The notes beneath the pieces are model-generated. The model was given only the letters and a program-made list of their open reading frames with translations, was not told where the DNA came from and ran no database searches. A program made the position numbers and the translations under genes. DNA of 64,000 nt, from positions 2,046,001 through 2,110,000 of the forward strand of contig NZ_BMYZ01000001.1 in assembly GCF_014652535.1 (NCBI RefSeq), written 5' to 3'. Source of the stretch: Cellvibrio zantedeschiae (GTDB lineage: Bacteria; Pseudomonadota; Gammaproteobacteria; Pseudomonadales; Cellvibrionaceae). This document shows, piece by piece, positions 8,977 to 16,176 of this stretch; position 1 is the stretch's first letter; each line of letters begins with the position of its first letter.

Positions 8977-9516
8977 TTAAAATTCTGGATCCCAGTCAAC
9001 TAGTATCTCGCCTGCCGTTAAATCCACAGAGAGAACAAATTGCTCGGGAACATAAGGCACTAAACGTTCTTTTTGGTCGATAGATTCAGCATCGCCGACC
9101 ACCACCAACACATCGTTAGCACCCGTTTCAAACAGTTTTGACACAATCCCCAAGCGCTGACGCGTACCGGAAAACTGTGTGTATACTGCCAAGCCCTCAA
9201 GCTGACTCCAGTAGTATTCACCATCATCCAGCTCTGGCATGAGATCGCGTTCAATCGCAATATCGAAACCGGTAAATTCCATCGCCAAATCGCGATCATC
9301 CACCCCAACAATATGCGCAACAAAAGCGTCGCCATGCGGTCTTGCATCATCAATCTCAACCTTTTTGACACCGTGGGCTGTTTTCAACCACCAAGGGTGA
9401 TACTCAAAGAGGTTTTCTTGCGGCTCGGTGTAAGAGTGAACCTTCACCCAACCTTTAATACCAAATACAGCAGTGATACGCCCAACGTTGATTAAATCTA
9501 ATTTTTTCTCAGACAT
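8977..9516 (-). CDS. rimM: 16S rRNA processing / 30S maturation factor RimM
   Basis: RimM binds S19 and helps mature the 30S head. The 179-residue protein has the N-terminal RimM barrel (INVGRITAVFGIKGWVKVHSYTE) and the C-terminal PRC-barrel (YYWSQLEGLAVYT to VPEQFVLSVDLTAGEILVDWDPEF). Length and the terminal VDWDPEF-type motif match the family. It lies 15 bp after rpsP and 22 bp before trmD. Confidence 0.97.
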   Translation of the reverse strand: MSEKKLDLINVGRITAVFGIKGWVKVHSYTEPQENLFEYHPWWLKTAHGVKKVEIDDARPHGDAFVAHIVGVDDRDLAMEFTGFDIAIERDLMPELDDGEYYWSQLEGLAVYTQFSGTRQRLGIVSKLFETGANDVLVVVGDAESIDQKERLVPYVPEQFVLSVDLTAGEILVDWDPEF

Positions 9517-9531
9517 TAGGCGTCAAATCAC

Positions 9532-9777
9532 TTAAGCAGCTTTTTGGCTTTTAACGAGAGCAGCAACGCGATCACTCAATTGAGCGCCTTGAGCAACCCA
9601 GTGAGCCAAACGGTCAGCATCAACACGCAAAGTTTCTTCTTGACCACGAGCAACTGGATTGAAGAAACCAATACGCTCAATGAAACGGCCGTTACGAGCG
9701 CTGCGGCTGTTGGTTACAGTCAAGTGATAAAATGGACGAGCTTTAGAGCCGCCACGTGACAGACGAATAGTTACCAT
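9532..9777 (-). CDS. rpsP: 30S ribosomal protein S16
   Basis: S16 is an early assembly protein of the 30S body. The 81-residue protein starts [19 protein letters not shown] and contains [10 protein letters not shown] and [19 protein letters not shown], all diagnostic for S16. It is the first gene of the operon; the promoter should be in the 150-bp gap upstream, towards fabY. Confidence 0.98.
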   Translation of the reverse strand: MVTIRLSRGGSKARPFYHLTVTNSRSARNGRFIERIGFFNPVARGQEETLRVDADRLAHWVAQGAQLSDRVAALVKSQKAA

Positions 9778-9928
9778 TGAGGTCTTCTTCCTGTGTTTGT
9801 TTAGAGGAGAGCGTTAATGCTCTCAGTTAAAAAAATGTTAATCGCACAACAAGGTATGCGAAAGGCGCGGCATTTTAAGGGAAAGCGATGGGTTTGTATA
9901 GACTTGTTTCGCCCCTAAACCACAAGAT

Positions 9929-11833
9929 CTAGGGAGCCATATCCTCAAATCGACTGGTTACTGGTAGATCGATGGACTGAGCAAAGCCCGGCAAAGTGAT
10001 TTTTGACTGACTAATAGTAATTTGGCTCTCATCAACCAGGTTTTTACCAAAGTGATAGATAGTATCGAAATTACCCTTAAGCGCTTGCTGGTCATAATCA
10101 TTCGCATTGGCTACAACCGCCGCTCGGCGCTCCTGATAAGCCGCTACAGCATCAGCCCCATAACGACGACTCAGCATTGACGCCACTACATGAGGCGCCA
10201 AAAGATTCGCCGTAGCGTTATTGCCTCCAAAGCCTTTGGAGTTCAGGAAAGCAACATCAATAGGCGAGGACCTACGGTCAACATCTTTAATCGATATTTG
10301 CAGGCGCTCGGCAAAAACATCATCCGCAACCTTGTCGATGGTTTTAATGCCCGGAATCAGGCCGTATTTGAAAACTCCCAAGCTGGAGATCAACTGCTCG
10401 CCACTTGCAGCAGCCAACGAATGACCAACGTAAGCCTTCACTGCAGAAACCGGCCACTGCGTAATACCAAAAGTTTGGGCGATTTGATCGAAAATATGCG
10501 ATTCAGTGACACGGTTTTGCGGAGTGCTTGAACCATGGGCCTGGATCATGGAGCGCTCACGGACCGCTTCTTCACCCACCAAGGCGCGCGCTGCAGCCAC
10601 AGCCTTAGCCATGGTGATGTAATTACCCGGACCGGGAGCGGAAATGGATTTTTTAAAGCCGTCAGCATTAATAAACACATCGCTCACGGCACCGTGAATG
10701 TCTGCACCCAATTCCATCACCAAGGCATCATCCATCAAGACAATGTATTGGCTAGCCTCTGCCATAGTAAAACCGGCGTTTTCACCAAACGGGCGACTTG
10801 TGCGGCGAGGATCAGCCTCTTCGGTACCATCCAATTTTCTAAGCTTTTCTTCACTGGCCAACGCACCCATGGTCGCATAGCCATCAATAATCTCAGGCAG
10901 TATGGGCGCCTCAGCAGTACCCACCACAGCAACGCGACATTTACCCGCAATAATATCTTCCACGGCAGCGCGCAGGTTATACAGAAAGGACGCACAAGCT
11001 CCCGTAATGGCACCAGTGTGGCCTACGCTCCCAAGGATGTAAGCATTTACAAAATCAGCGGGCATGGTATTTAAACCCAGCGGGCATTGTTTACTACCGA
11101 CTCGACCACCTTTTAAGCGCGATTTCAGCAAACCGCCGAAACCATTTTCGTCCATTTGGCTCATAACGTTGCTGGCATAAACGGTGACCTGATCAGGATT
11201 AACAGCATCCATAATGGTCTGCCATTCAATACCAACAGATTGAATGGCATCTGAAGCGCCAATGACCGCCAATTGCAGTGCGCGCGGATGGTAATGTGAA
11301 TTGTAGAGGGAACCAGGATTGAAACCGCGCGGCAACTGACCCGCAGATTTAACAGGCAGCTCGCGATAACTATCAAATTTAACTTCCAGGCCATTTGGCG
11401 CTGTGACTTGGACACGGTCATCATCCAAATCTTTTACCAACCAATTTGCGGGCACCGGCTCAGGCAAATCGCGGCGGCGCATGTCAAAAACTAGAGGTTG
11501 GTCATTGGCCCCCAGAACAGCATTTTTCTGCCAGTGAGCAGCATCCACGTCAAAAAAAGTTTTCTCAATGCGACGAATCAAGGTGCCATCTAAAACCGCA
11601 GCGCCATGCTTCGACTCTATCTGAGCCAGACTCAAGGTATTGCCTGATTCATCCTGATATTGGTCGCCTTCGTATTTCACTAAACCCATCATGACAGCCA
11701 AACCCGCCAGGGTTTCCTGACGTTCTTGCTCCGGCAAGCTCTCAATGACCATGCGACGATAAGCATGATGACCGGAACTACGGCCTGCAGCACTAAAACC
11801 ACCAAAACCAACAATGATAGGCAAACGCGACAT
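9929..11833 (-). CDS. fabY: 3-oxoacyl-ACP synthase, FabY type
   Basis: A long beta-ketoacyl synthase resembling FabY of Pseudomonas aeruginosa, which starts fatty acid synthesis by condensing acetyl-CoA with malonyl-ACP in place of FabH. I start it at the ATG at 11833, behind TGAGGT, giving 634 residues (family-like length) beginning MSRLPIIVGFGG; the longer frame adds 18 poor residues. The thiolase-fold triad is visible: Cys280 in TGACASFLYNL, His433 in IQAHGSSTPQNR and His471 in YVGHSLAAASGEQ. The N-terminal ~170 residues are the FabY-specific extension. The gene stands alone and is divergent from an AraC/GlxA-type regulator. Confidence 0.88.
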   Translation of the reverse strand: MSRLPIIVGFGGFSAAGRSSGHHAYRRMVIESLPEQERQETLAGLAVMMGLVKYEGDQYQDESGNTLSLAQIESKHGAAVLDGTLIRRIEKTFFDVDAAHWQKNAVLGANDQPLVFDMRRRDLPEPVPANWLVKDLDDDRVQVTAPNGLEVKFDSYRELPVKSAGQLPRGFNPGSLYNSHYHPRALQLAVIGASDAIQSVGIEWQTIMDAVNPDQVTVYASNVMSQMDENGFGGLLKSRLKGGRVGSKQCPLGLNTMPADFVNAYILGSVGHTGAITGACASFLYNLRAAVEDIIAGKCRVAVVGTAEAPILPEIIDGYATMGALASEEKLRKLDGTEEADPRRTSRPFGENAGFTMAEASQYIVLMDDALVMELGADIHGAVSDVFINADGFKKSISAPGPGNYITMAKAVAAARALVGEEAVRERSMIQAHGSSTPQNRVTESHIFDQIAQTFGITQWPVSAVKAYVGHSLAAASGEQLISSLGVFKYGLIPGIKTIDKVADDVFAERLQISIKDVDRRSSPIDVAFLNSKGFGGNNATANLLAPHVVASMLSRRYGADAVAAYQERRAAVVANANDYDQQALKGNFDTIYHFGKNLVDESQITISQSKITLPGFAQSIDLPVTSRFEDMAP

Positions 11834-11953
11834 CTTTAACCTCAGGCAACAAACAAGCATTCGATAAAAACAGTCTATTGAGTTCAACCTCCAAAGTCAT
11901 TGTTGATTTAGCCATAATTAATGGTATTTTAGCCATTACTAACCGAGGCCCAT

Positions 11954-12958
11954 ATGCAAAGCACCAACATCACCTTTGTCTTGCTTGAGAACATGCTTGC
12001 AACCAGCACTACCCTACCCTCCGAGATGTTGTTGGCAGCTCAAAGTGCGGCATCTAAAGCCTTAACAGTCAACGCCCAAAATACACCGCCCATACAAATA
12101 CGTACCGCCAGCCTAACGGGAGAGCCGGTTTTAACTCGCTCGGGTTTGCGTTGGCAGCCAGACGGTGCGCTGCATGAATTCGCTGACAACCAGATCATTT
12201 ACATCCCGGGCCTGTGGCGCAACCCTCGCCCCCTCATAAAAAAAAGCCAAGCTTTGCTGGATTGGCTAAAACAGGAATACCAAAATGGGGCATTAATTAG
12301 CGCCGTTGGCACCGGATGTTGTTTTTTGGCGGAGGCCGGATTACTGGATGGTAAAGCTGCTACTACTCACTGGCATTATTTTGATCAGTTCCAAAAAGAT
12401 TACCCGCTGGTGCAACTCAAACGGCAATATTTTATTACCCAAGCGGGCAACCTTTATTGCGCAGCCAGTGTGAACTCTCTTGCCGATTTAACAGTGCATT
12501 TTATTCAACGATTATTTGGAAAAGAAATCGCCAATCACGTTGAACGGCATTTCTCTCACGAAATTCGCCGTGCTTATGAAGCGAGTGGTTTTTTTGAAAA
12601 AGAGCACAGCAACCATCCGGACGAAGACATCACCCAAATTCAAATTTGGTTACAAGATAATTATCACCGTGACATCGTTATGACACAGCTAGCCGAAAAA
12701 TTTGGCATGAGTACGCGAACATTAAATCGCAGATTCAAAGCAGCACTGGGAATTTCGCCGTTAGATTTTTTACAGGAAGTTCGAATTAATATCGCCAAAG
12801 ATCTATTGAAGACCACCAACTTATCTATTAACGAAATCGTTGATAAAGTTGGTTATCAAGACACAGGATTTTTTACCGCCTTATTTAAAAAGCATTTGGC
12901 AACGACACCTATTGCCTATAGGGAAACCGTACGCGCAAAATTATTTAGCACAACCTAA
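11954..12958 (+). CDS. AraC-family regulator with DJ-1/PfpI-like N-terminal domain (GlxA group)
   Basis: A 334-residue transcription factor. Residues about 1-200 have the DJ-1/PfpI-like GATase fold of GlxA-type regulators, with a nucleophile-elbow-like segment GTGCCFLAEAGLLDGKAATTHW (here split: GTGCCFLAEAGLL then GKAATTHW) near residues 117-140. Residues about 230-330 hold two helix-turn-helix motifs: MTQLAEKFGMSTRTLNRRFK and INEIVDKVGYQDTGFFTALF. It is divergent from fabY with 120 bp between the starts, so control of itself or fabY is possible but unproven. The ligand is unknown. Confidence 0.88.
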   Translation: MQSTNITFVLLENMLATSTTLPSEMLLAAQSAASKALTVNAQNTPPIQIRTASLTGEPVLTRSGLRWQPDGALHEFADNQIIYIPGLWRNPRPLIKKSQALLDWLKQEYQNGALISAVGTGCCFLAEAGLLDGKAATTHWHYFDQFQKDYPLVQLKRQYFITQAGNLYCAASVNSLADLTVHFIQRLFGKEIANHVERHFSHEIRRAYEASGFFEKEHSNHPDEDITQIQIWLQDNYHRDIVMTQLAEKFGMSTRTLNRRFKAALGISPLDFLQEVRINIAKDLLKTTNLSINEIVDKVGYQDTGFFTALFKKHLATTPIAYRETVRAKLFSTT

Positions 12959-13014
12959 AAACGAATATCCCCCGCACAAAAAACTGCACGAGGGATAAAT
13001 TCGATGAGGTCAGA

Positions 13015-13518
13015 TTAAGCGGCTACTGTATTTCCGCCGGCCTCAGCATTGGCGGCCACAGACGAAGTGACCTGAGTAAGCTTATCTTGCGCTGCACTAT
13101 TTCCGATAGGAATACTACGAGGCTTCATAGCTTCTGGAATAATTCGCTGCAGATCTATATGCAACAAACCATTTTCATAGTTGGCTGATTGCACTTGGAC
13201 ATGATCAGCTAATTGAAAACGACGTTCAAAACTGCGTGCAGCAATACCTTGGTGCAGATAAGTACGAGCTTGCTCTTCTGTACCTTTATTAGCAGAAACA
13301 GTTAAATGATTTTGATTCACTTCAATATTAATTTCCGAGCGATCAAACCCAGCCACTGCCATAGTGATGCGATATTTATCTTCGCCCGTTAATTCAATAT
13401 TGTAAGGAGGATAGCTTGGCTGATTTTGTTCAGCACGATTTAAACTATCAAGAATGTTGGCCATACGATCAAAGCCAATAGCAGAACGATACAGCGGAGA
13501 AAAATCAAAATTACGCAT
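13015..13518 (-). CDS. ibpA: Small heat-shock protein, Hsp20/IbpA type
   Basis: An ATP-independent holdase that binds unfolding proteins with DnaK/ClpB follow-up. The N-terminus MRNFDFSPLYRSAIGFDRM is almost the E. coli IbpA/IbpB start, so I choose ATG 13518 (GAGG 8 nt upstream) over the ATG at 13524 and the upstream frame: 167 residues. The alpha-crystallin domain spans about residues 35-130 (YNIELTGEDKYRITMAVAGF to ENGLLHIDLQRIIPEAMKPR) and the IPIGN near residue 135 resembles the C-terminal I-x-I anchor. The C-tail is Ala/Val-rich and longer than in E. coli. Control: see the sigma-32 promoter and ROSE-like hairpin upstream. Confidence 0.95.
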   Translation of the reverse strand: MRNFDFSPLYRSAIGFDRMANILDSLNRAEQNQPSYPPYNIELTGEDKYRITMAVAGFDRSEINIEVNQNHLTVSANKGTEEQARTYLHQGIAARSFERRFQLADHVQVQSANYENGLLHIDLQRIIPEAMKPRSIPIGNSAAQDKLTQVTSSVAANAEAGGNTVAA

Positions 13519-13522
13519 AAAC

Positions 13523-13545
13523 ATATCCTCAATTCTGAGCAATAT
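13523..13545 (-). promoter_or_regulatory. ROSE-like RNA thermometer hairpin at the ibpA ribosome-binding site
   Basis: On the minus strand the segment TTGCTCAGAATTGAGGATAT folds so that UUGCU...UCA pairs with UGAGGA...UAU, hiding the GAGGA Shine-Dalgarno. The pairing contains the G-G mismatch and bulged U expected of ROSE elements, whose conserved UUGCU-type strand faces the Shine-Dalgarno. Position directly before an ibpA start codon is the classic ROSE location. Folding was done by eye. Confidence 0.7.
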
Positions 13546-13615
13546 AAAAAATGACTTATCGCAATGATCAAGTCGTTAGTTTTTTGCAACTCCCTGATGA
13601 GCAGCTGCCAGATAG

Positions 13616-13643
13616 ATATGTAGCCTGCCTAAAACATTTCAAG
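13616..13643 (-). promoter_or_regulatory. Candidate sigma-32 (heat-shock) promoter for ibpA
   Basis: The minus strand has CTTGAAA (13637-13643), identical to the sigma-32 -35 consensus, then a 13-nt spacer and CTACATAT (13616-13623), which matches CCCCATNT at most positions. It lies about 100 bp before the ibpA start. Confidence 0.6.
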
Positions 13644-13953
13644 GTAATAATTAAAAAATAATTACTCTCTAACTTGGAGTGCCGATTCCGGTGCACCAAG
13701 GCTTTAAAAATCGCACCAAAAGCAGACGGATCACGAATTTAGCAGCACCACATTTGCTCCCATTCGCTTATTACCTAAAAAACTTAAGGAACTATGTAGA
13801 GATTAAAATGTTATTAAGATAAGTGAATTTAATCTTGATATTTGTTATCAAAGAGTCAATATTGAAACCGAGGGTCGGGAGTTTTACCGGCTTCCCTAAA
13901 TGTAAAAGCCGGAAAATTGAATCTGCCCTCTAACATAAACGTTAAGGAGCTTT

Positions 13954-14271
13954 ATGATGAAACCTGCTGTCGACGTTCTCTATCGTGATTTGGATTTCTC
14001 TGCTTCACTCAACGAAGTTATTACAAAAAAACTTGAAAAACTAAACCGCTTCTCCGATCAAATTATGCACAGCCGTGTGGTTCTTGACACCCCCCACAAC
14101 CACAAACACAAAGGCAAACAATTCCGCGCCTCTATTGAAATAGATATCAAAGGCCATCCTATAGCCGTTACACAGGACAACGAATCGATTCATCTTGCCG
14201 TGCGCGATGCGTTTAATAGCGCCGAACGTAAAGTTAAACAAATCACAGCACGTCAAAGAACGCTGCAATAG
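13954..14271 (+). CDS. hpf: Ribosome hibernation-promoting factor / RaiA-like protein
   Basis: Short HPF/YfiA family protein (105 residues) that binds the 30S tRNA channel and silences or dimerises ribosomes in stationary phase. The beta-alpha-beta-beta-beta-alpha fold is suggested by VDVLYRDLDFSASLNEVITKK, an internal HNHKHKGKQFRASIEIDIKG strand pair, and the end ESIHLAVRDAFNSAERKVKQI, which matches the family helix with conserved DAFD/N-A-E-R-Q/K. No C-terminal dimerisation domain, so it is a short form. Two ATGs are adjacent (13954 and 13957); AAGGAG fits the second slightly better. It is not next to rpoN as in many relatives. It ends at a bidirectional terminator. Confidence 0.87.
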   Translation: MMKPAVDVLYRDLDFSASLNEVITKKLEKLNRFSDQIMHSRVVLDTPHNHKHKGKQFRASIEIDIKGHPIAVTQDNESIHLAVRDAFNSAERKVKQITARQRTLQ

Positions 14272-14301
14272 GCAGCTCCCCGGCACTTACAAGTGCCTAT
14301 A

Positions 14302-14339
14302 AAAAAAGCCGGAACCTCTTGCGAGATCCCGGCTTTTTT
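14302..14339. terminator. Bidirectional terminator between hpf and the SapC gene
   Basis: AAAAAAGCCGG and CCGGCTTTTTT (14302-14313 and 14329-14339) form a stem with A/T flanks that gives a U-tract on both strands, suited to the converging hpf and SapC genes. Confidence 0.85.
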
Positions 14340-14353
14340 AACACCGTCACAAA

Positions 14354-15097
14354 TTATTCTTTAGCTAACTGCGCGGACATAATGTCAATCAAACGGTTGA
14401 AGTTGGACAAGGAATTCATGTGTGCATAAATGAGTTCCAAACCATCTTTCTTAAACAAATCCAACGCCTCTTCATCGCTAATCGCTTTTAGATTTTCACG
14501 CTTCACAACAAAAAAGCCACCCAAATTCAACTTAACTTCTTCCTTTGCTTTGAAGGAAATGTTAGCCGACATAGGTTCTAACAAACCTAACTCATGTAAT
14601 TTCTTGCTAAAGTTGCGCGTTAAAGGCGCGTGAGACTGATAGTCCTGTTGGAAAGCAATAATATCATTCAACAGATCTGAGTTGCTGCCGTCATCATTAA
14701 ACAAACGCTCACCGCGGCTACCATCTTTAACGACTGCCTTACTGTCTTCATCCAAACAAAGGGTCATCATTTCTGCACCCTCTGCACCGCCCAAAATGAA
14801 CGGATAACGGCGAATAAAAGCGGGCACATAGCGAGTGATTAAGATATTTTTATCGTTAAGCAGCAGATTTTGGTCGTCTTTTAACCCCATAACAGCGAGA
14901 GGGAGATATTCACCCTCTACACCGGTCTTGGAGAAGATAATCGGAAATTCAGCTGCTGCTGAGGAGATTTCGCTGGCGAGAAGAGGAACAGAATTTAAGT
15001 GGCTGACAAATGCATGGTCTTCAACGCTTATAGACCACTTGGCGTGCTTTTCAGATAAAGGTTGGATGTTGTCGTAAATCATTAATTGCTTTGACAC
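14354..15097 (-). CDS. SapC family protein
   Basis: A 247-residue protein of the SapC family (named after an S-layer-cluster gene in Campylobacter); biochemical function unknown. Family features visible: HAKWSISVEDHAFVSHLNSVPLLASEI in two parts near residues 18-45 (the conserved lead into an Ala/Glu-rich helix), FPIIFSKTG near 51-59, RYVPAFIRRYPFIL near 88-101 and GGFFVVKRENL near 193-203. No signal peptide. Start is GTG at 15097 with AGAGGT upstream. In Cellvibrio-type bacteria SapC genes usually lie beside TonB receptors and tryptophan halogenase-like genes; this copy is isolated, with such genes almost 40 kb away in this window. Confidence 0.85.
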   Translation of the reverse strand: MSKQLMIYDNIQPLSEKHAKWSISVEDHAFVSHLNSVPLLASEISSAAAEFPIIFSKTGVEGEYLPLAVMGLKDDQNLLLNDKNILITRYVPAFIRRYPFILGGAEGAEMMTLCLDEDSKAVVKDGSRGERLFNDDGSNSDLLNDIIAFQQDYQSHAPLTRNFSKKLHELGLLEPMSANISFKAKEEVKLNLGGFFVVKRENLKAISDEEALDLFKKDGLELIYAHMNSLSNFNRLIDIMSAQLAKE

Positions 15098-15245
15098 GGG
15101 GATACCTCTTGTTATTGTGACGCACAGAGCGCTCTGGAAAAATTAGGTGCTTCAAAAATGAAAATGCATGGTAGCACTTTGATTGATGAGTGCCACTAGC
15201 TGGGAATTAAATTCGTTAGAACAAATAATGCGAAAATTTCGGGCA

Positions 15246-15273
15246 ATAAAAAAGGCGCTTATAAAAGCGCCTT
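15246..15273 (-). terminator. Terminator of the tRNA-Pro gene
   Basis: Minus-strand AAGGCGCTT / AAGCGCCTT stem with a 4-nt loop followed by TTTTTTA, starting 11 bp after the tRNA 3' end. Confidence 0.85.
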
Positions 15274-15283
15274 CTCATAAATA

Positions 15284-15360
15284 TGGTCGGAACGGCGGGA
15301 TTTGAACCCACGACCCCCACACCCCCAGTATGGTGCGCTACCGAGCTGCGCTACGCTCCG
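15284..15360 (-). tRNA. tRNA-Pro (anticodon GGG)
   Basis: A 77-nt cloverleaf including the encoded CCA end. Acceptor stem CGGAGCG pairs with CGTTCCG; D arm GCGC...GCGC; anticodon stem CCATA/TGTGG closes a CTGGGGG loop, giving anticodon GGG (plus-strand 15324-15326); T arm GTGGG-TTCAAAT-CCCGC. C1-G72 at the acceptor end is the normal proline tRNA identity pair. It reads CCC and CCU. It has its own terminator. Confidence 0.95.
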
Positions 15361-15495
15361 AGTGTAAACCTTTTGCTATTTATCACATGCGCAGCATAAA
15401 CAATGCCTATGCTGCGAGGGACGGGCATAATACCTTAATTCATTGGGATTGCAACAAACTATTAGGATTAATCCGACGGGAATTTATGGGGCTTT

Positions 15496-15855
15496 TTAGC
15501 GCGACTTTAACACCTTTAAAACCTGTTCCAACTCGCCAATCATTTGATTGACCAATTGCGAAAATTGGTTGATATCGGTCTGCGAAGTTTCGCTGCTCAT
15601 TTGCAAACGAGCGCCGCCAATCGTGAAACCTTGATCGTAGAGCAATGAGCGAATCTGGCGAATCGTCATTACGTCCTGACGCTGGTAATAGCGGCGGTTA
15701 CCGCGGCGTTTAACGGGCTTTAATTGGGGGAACTCCTGCTCCCAATAGCGCAGCACGTGCGGCTTAACCGCACACAACTCACTGACTTCACCAATAGTGA
15801 AATAGCGCTTCCCGGGTATGACCGGGAGTTCGTCGTTATGACTGGGTTCCAACAT
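15496..15855 (-). CDS. MerR-family transcriptional regulator
   Basis: A 119-residue MerR-type protein. The winged helix is [22 protein letters not shown] (shown as [11 protein letters not shown] and [12 protein letters not shown]) near residues 17-42, followed by [25 protein letters not shown] and a C-terminal coiled coil ([17 protein letters not shown]). No ligand-binding cysteines are seen, so it is not a metal sensor of the MerR/CueR kind. It overlaps ihfA by 20 bp, an arrangement found in Pseudomonas and many other Proteobacteria (pheST-ihfA-merR). Targets are unknown. Confidence 0.9.
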   Translation of the reverse strand: MLEPSHNDELPVIPGKRYFTIGEVSELCAVKPHVLRYWEQEFPQLKPVKRRGNRRYYQRQDVMTIRQIRSLLYDQGFTIGGARLQMSSETSQTDINQFSQLVNQMIGELEQVLKVLKSR

Positions 15856-16144
15856 AAGCTTCTACTCGAGCCTTAAGTTTTTGTCCGGGACGGAAGGTTA
15901 CTACCCTGCGCGCGCTGATTGGTATTTCTTCGCCAGTTTTCGGGTTACGACCCGGGCGCTGGCTTTTATCGCGCAGTTCAAAGTTACCAAATCCGGATAA
16001 CTTAACCTGTTCATTATTTTCAAGCGCGTGGCGAATCTCCTCAAAGAAGAGTTCGACCAGCTCCTTGGCTTCACGTTTGTTTAAACCTAAATCTTCATAC
16101 AGCTTTTCAGCTAAATCCGCTTTGGTTAAAGCACCATCCGACAT
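15836..16144 (-). CDS. ihfA: Integration host factor subunit alpha
   Basis: DNA-bending architectural protein; pairs with IhfB and is needed for sigma-54 promoters, recombination and replication. The 102-residue sequence contains [26 protein letters not shown] (in parts), [26 protein letters not shown] with the intercalating Pro, and [18 protein letters not shown], all strongly IhfA-like. It follows pheT by 32 bp, as in E. coli. The 3' end overlaps the MerR gene start. Confidence 0.97.
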   Translation of the reverse strand: MSDGALTKADLAEKLYEDLGLNKREAKELVELFFEEIRHALENNEQVKLSGFGNFELRDKSQRPGRNPKTGEEIPISARRVVTFRPGQKLKARVEAYVGTQS

Positions 16145-16176
16145 AGTTATTTTTCCTATTAAGGGCTGTCATAGGG

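Larger units (their letters stand above)
13519..13953. other. 435-bp divergent intergenic region (ibpA / hpf)
   Basis: No gene seen. It holds the ROSE-like hairpin and the sigma-32 promoter candidate for ibpA on the minus strand. On the hpf side there is an inverted repeat CCGGCTT / AAGCCGG (13887-13893 and 13906-13912) that would form a hairpin in the hpf 5' leader, and the hpf ribosome-binding site AAGGAG at 13944-13949. Confidence 0.7.

Noticed and set aside
9808-9825. GAGAGC / GCTCTC inverted repeat between rpsP and fabY
   Set aside because: Only 6 bp, with no T-tract on the minus strand; not enough to call a terminator or operator.
10535-11074. 179-codon ORF on the plus strand
   Set aside because: It lies fully inside fabY on the opposite strand; its protein has no recognisable domain, while the minus frame has the complete ketosynthase triad.
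12966-12996. Possible terminator between the AraC-type gene and ibpA
   Set aside because: Only the outer five bases of each side pair (ATCCC/GGGAT); the interior does not form a stem.
15284-15360. tRNA-Pro as an integration site for an island
   Set aside because: No integrase gene or direct repeat of the tRNA 3' end was seen nearby.
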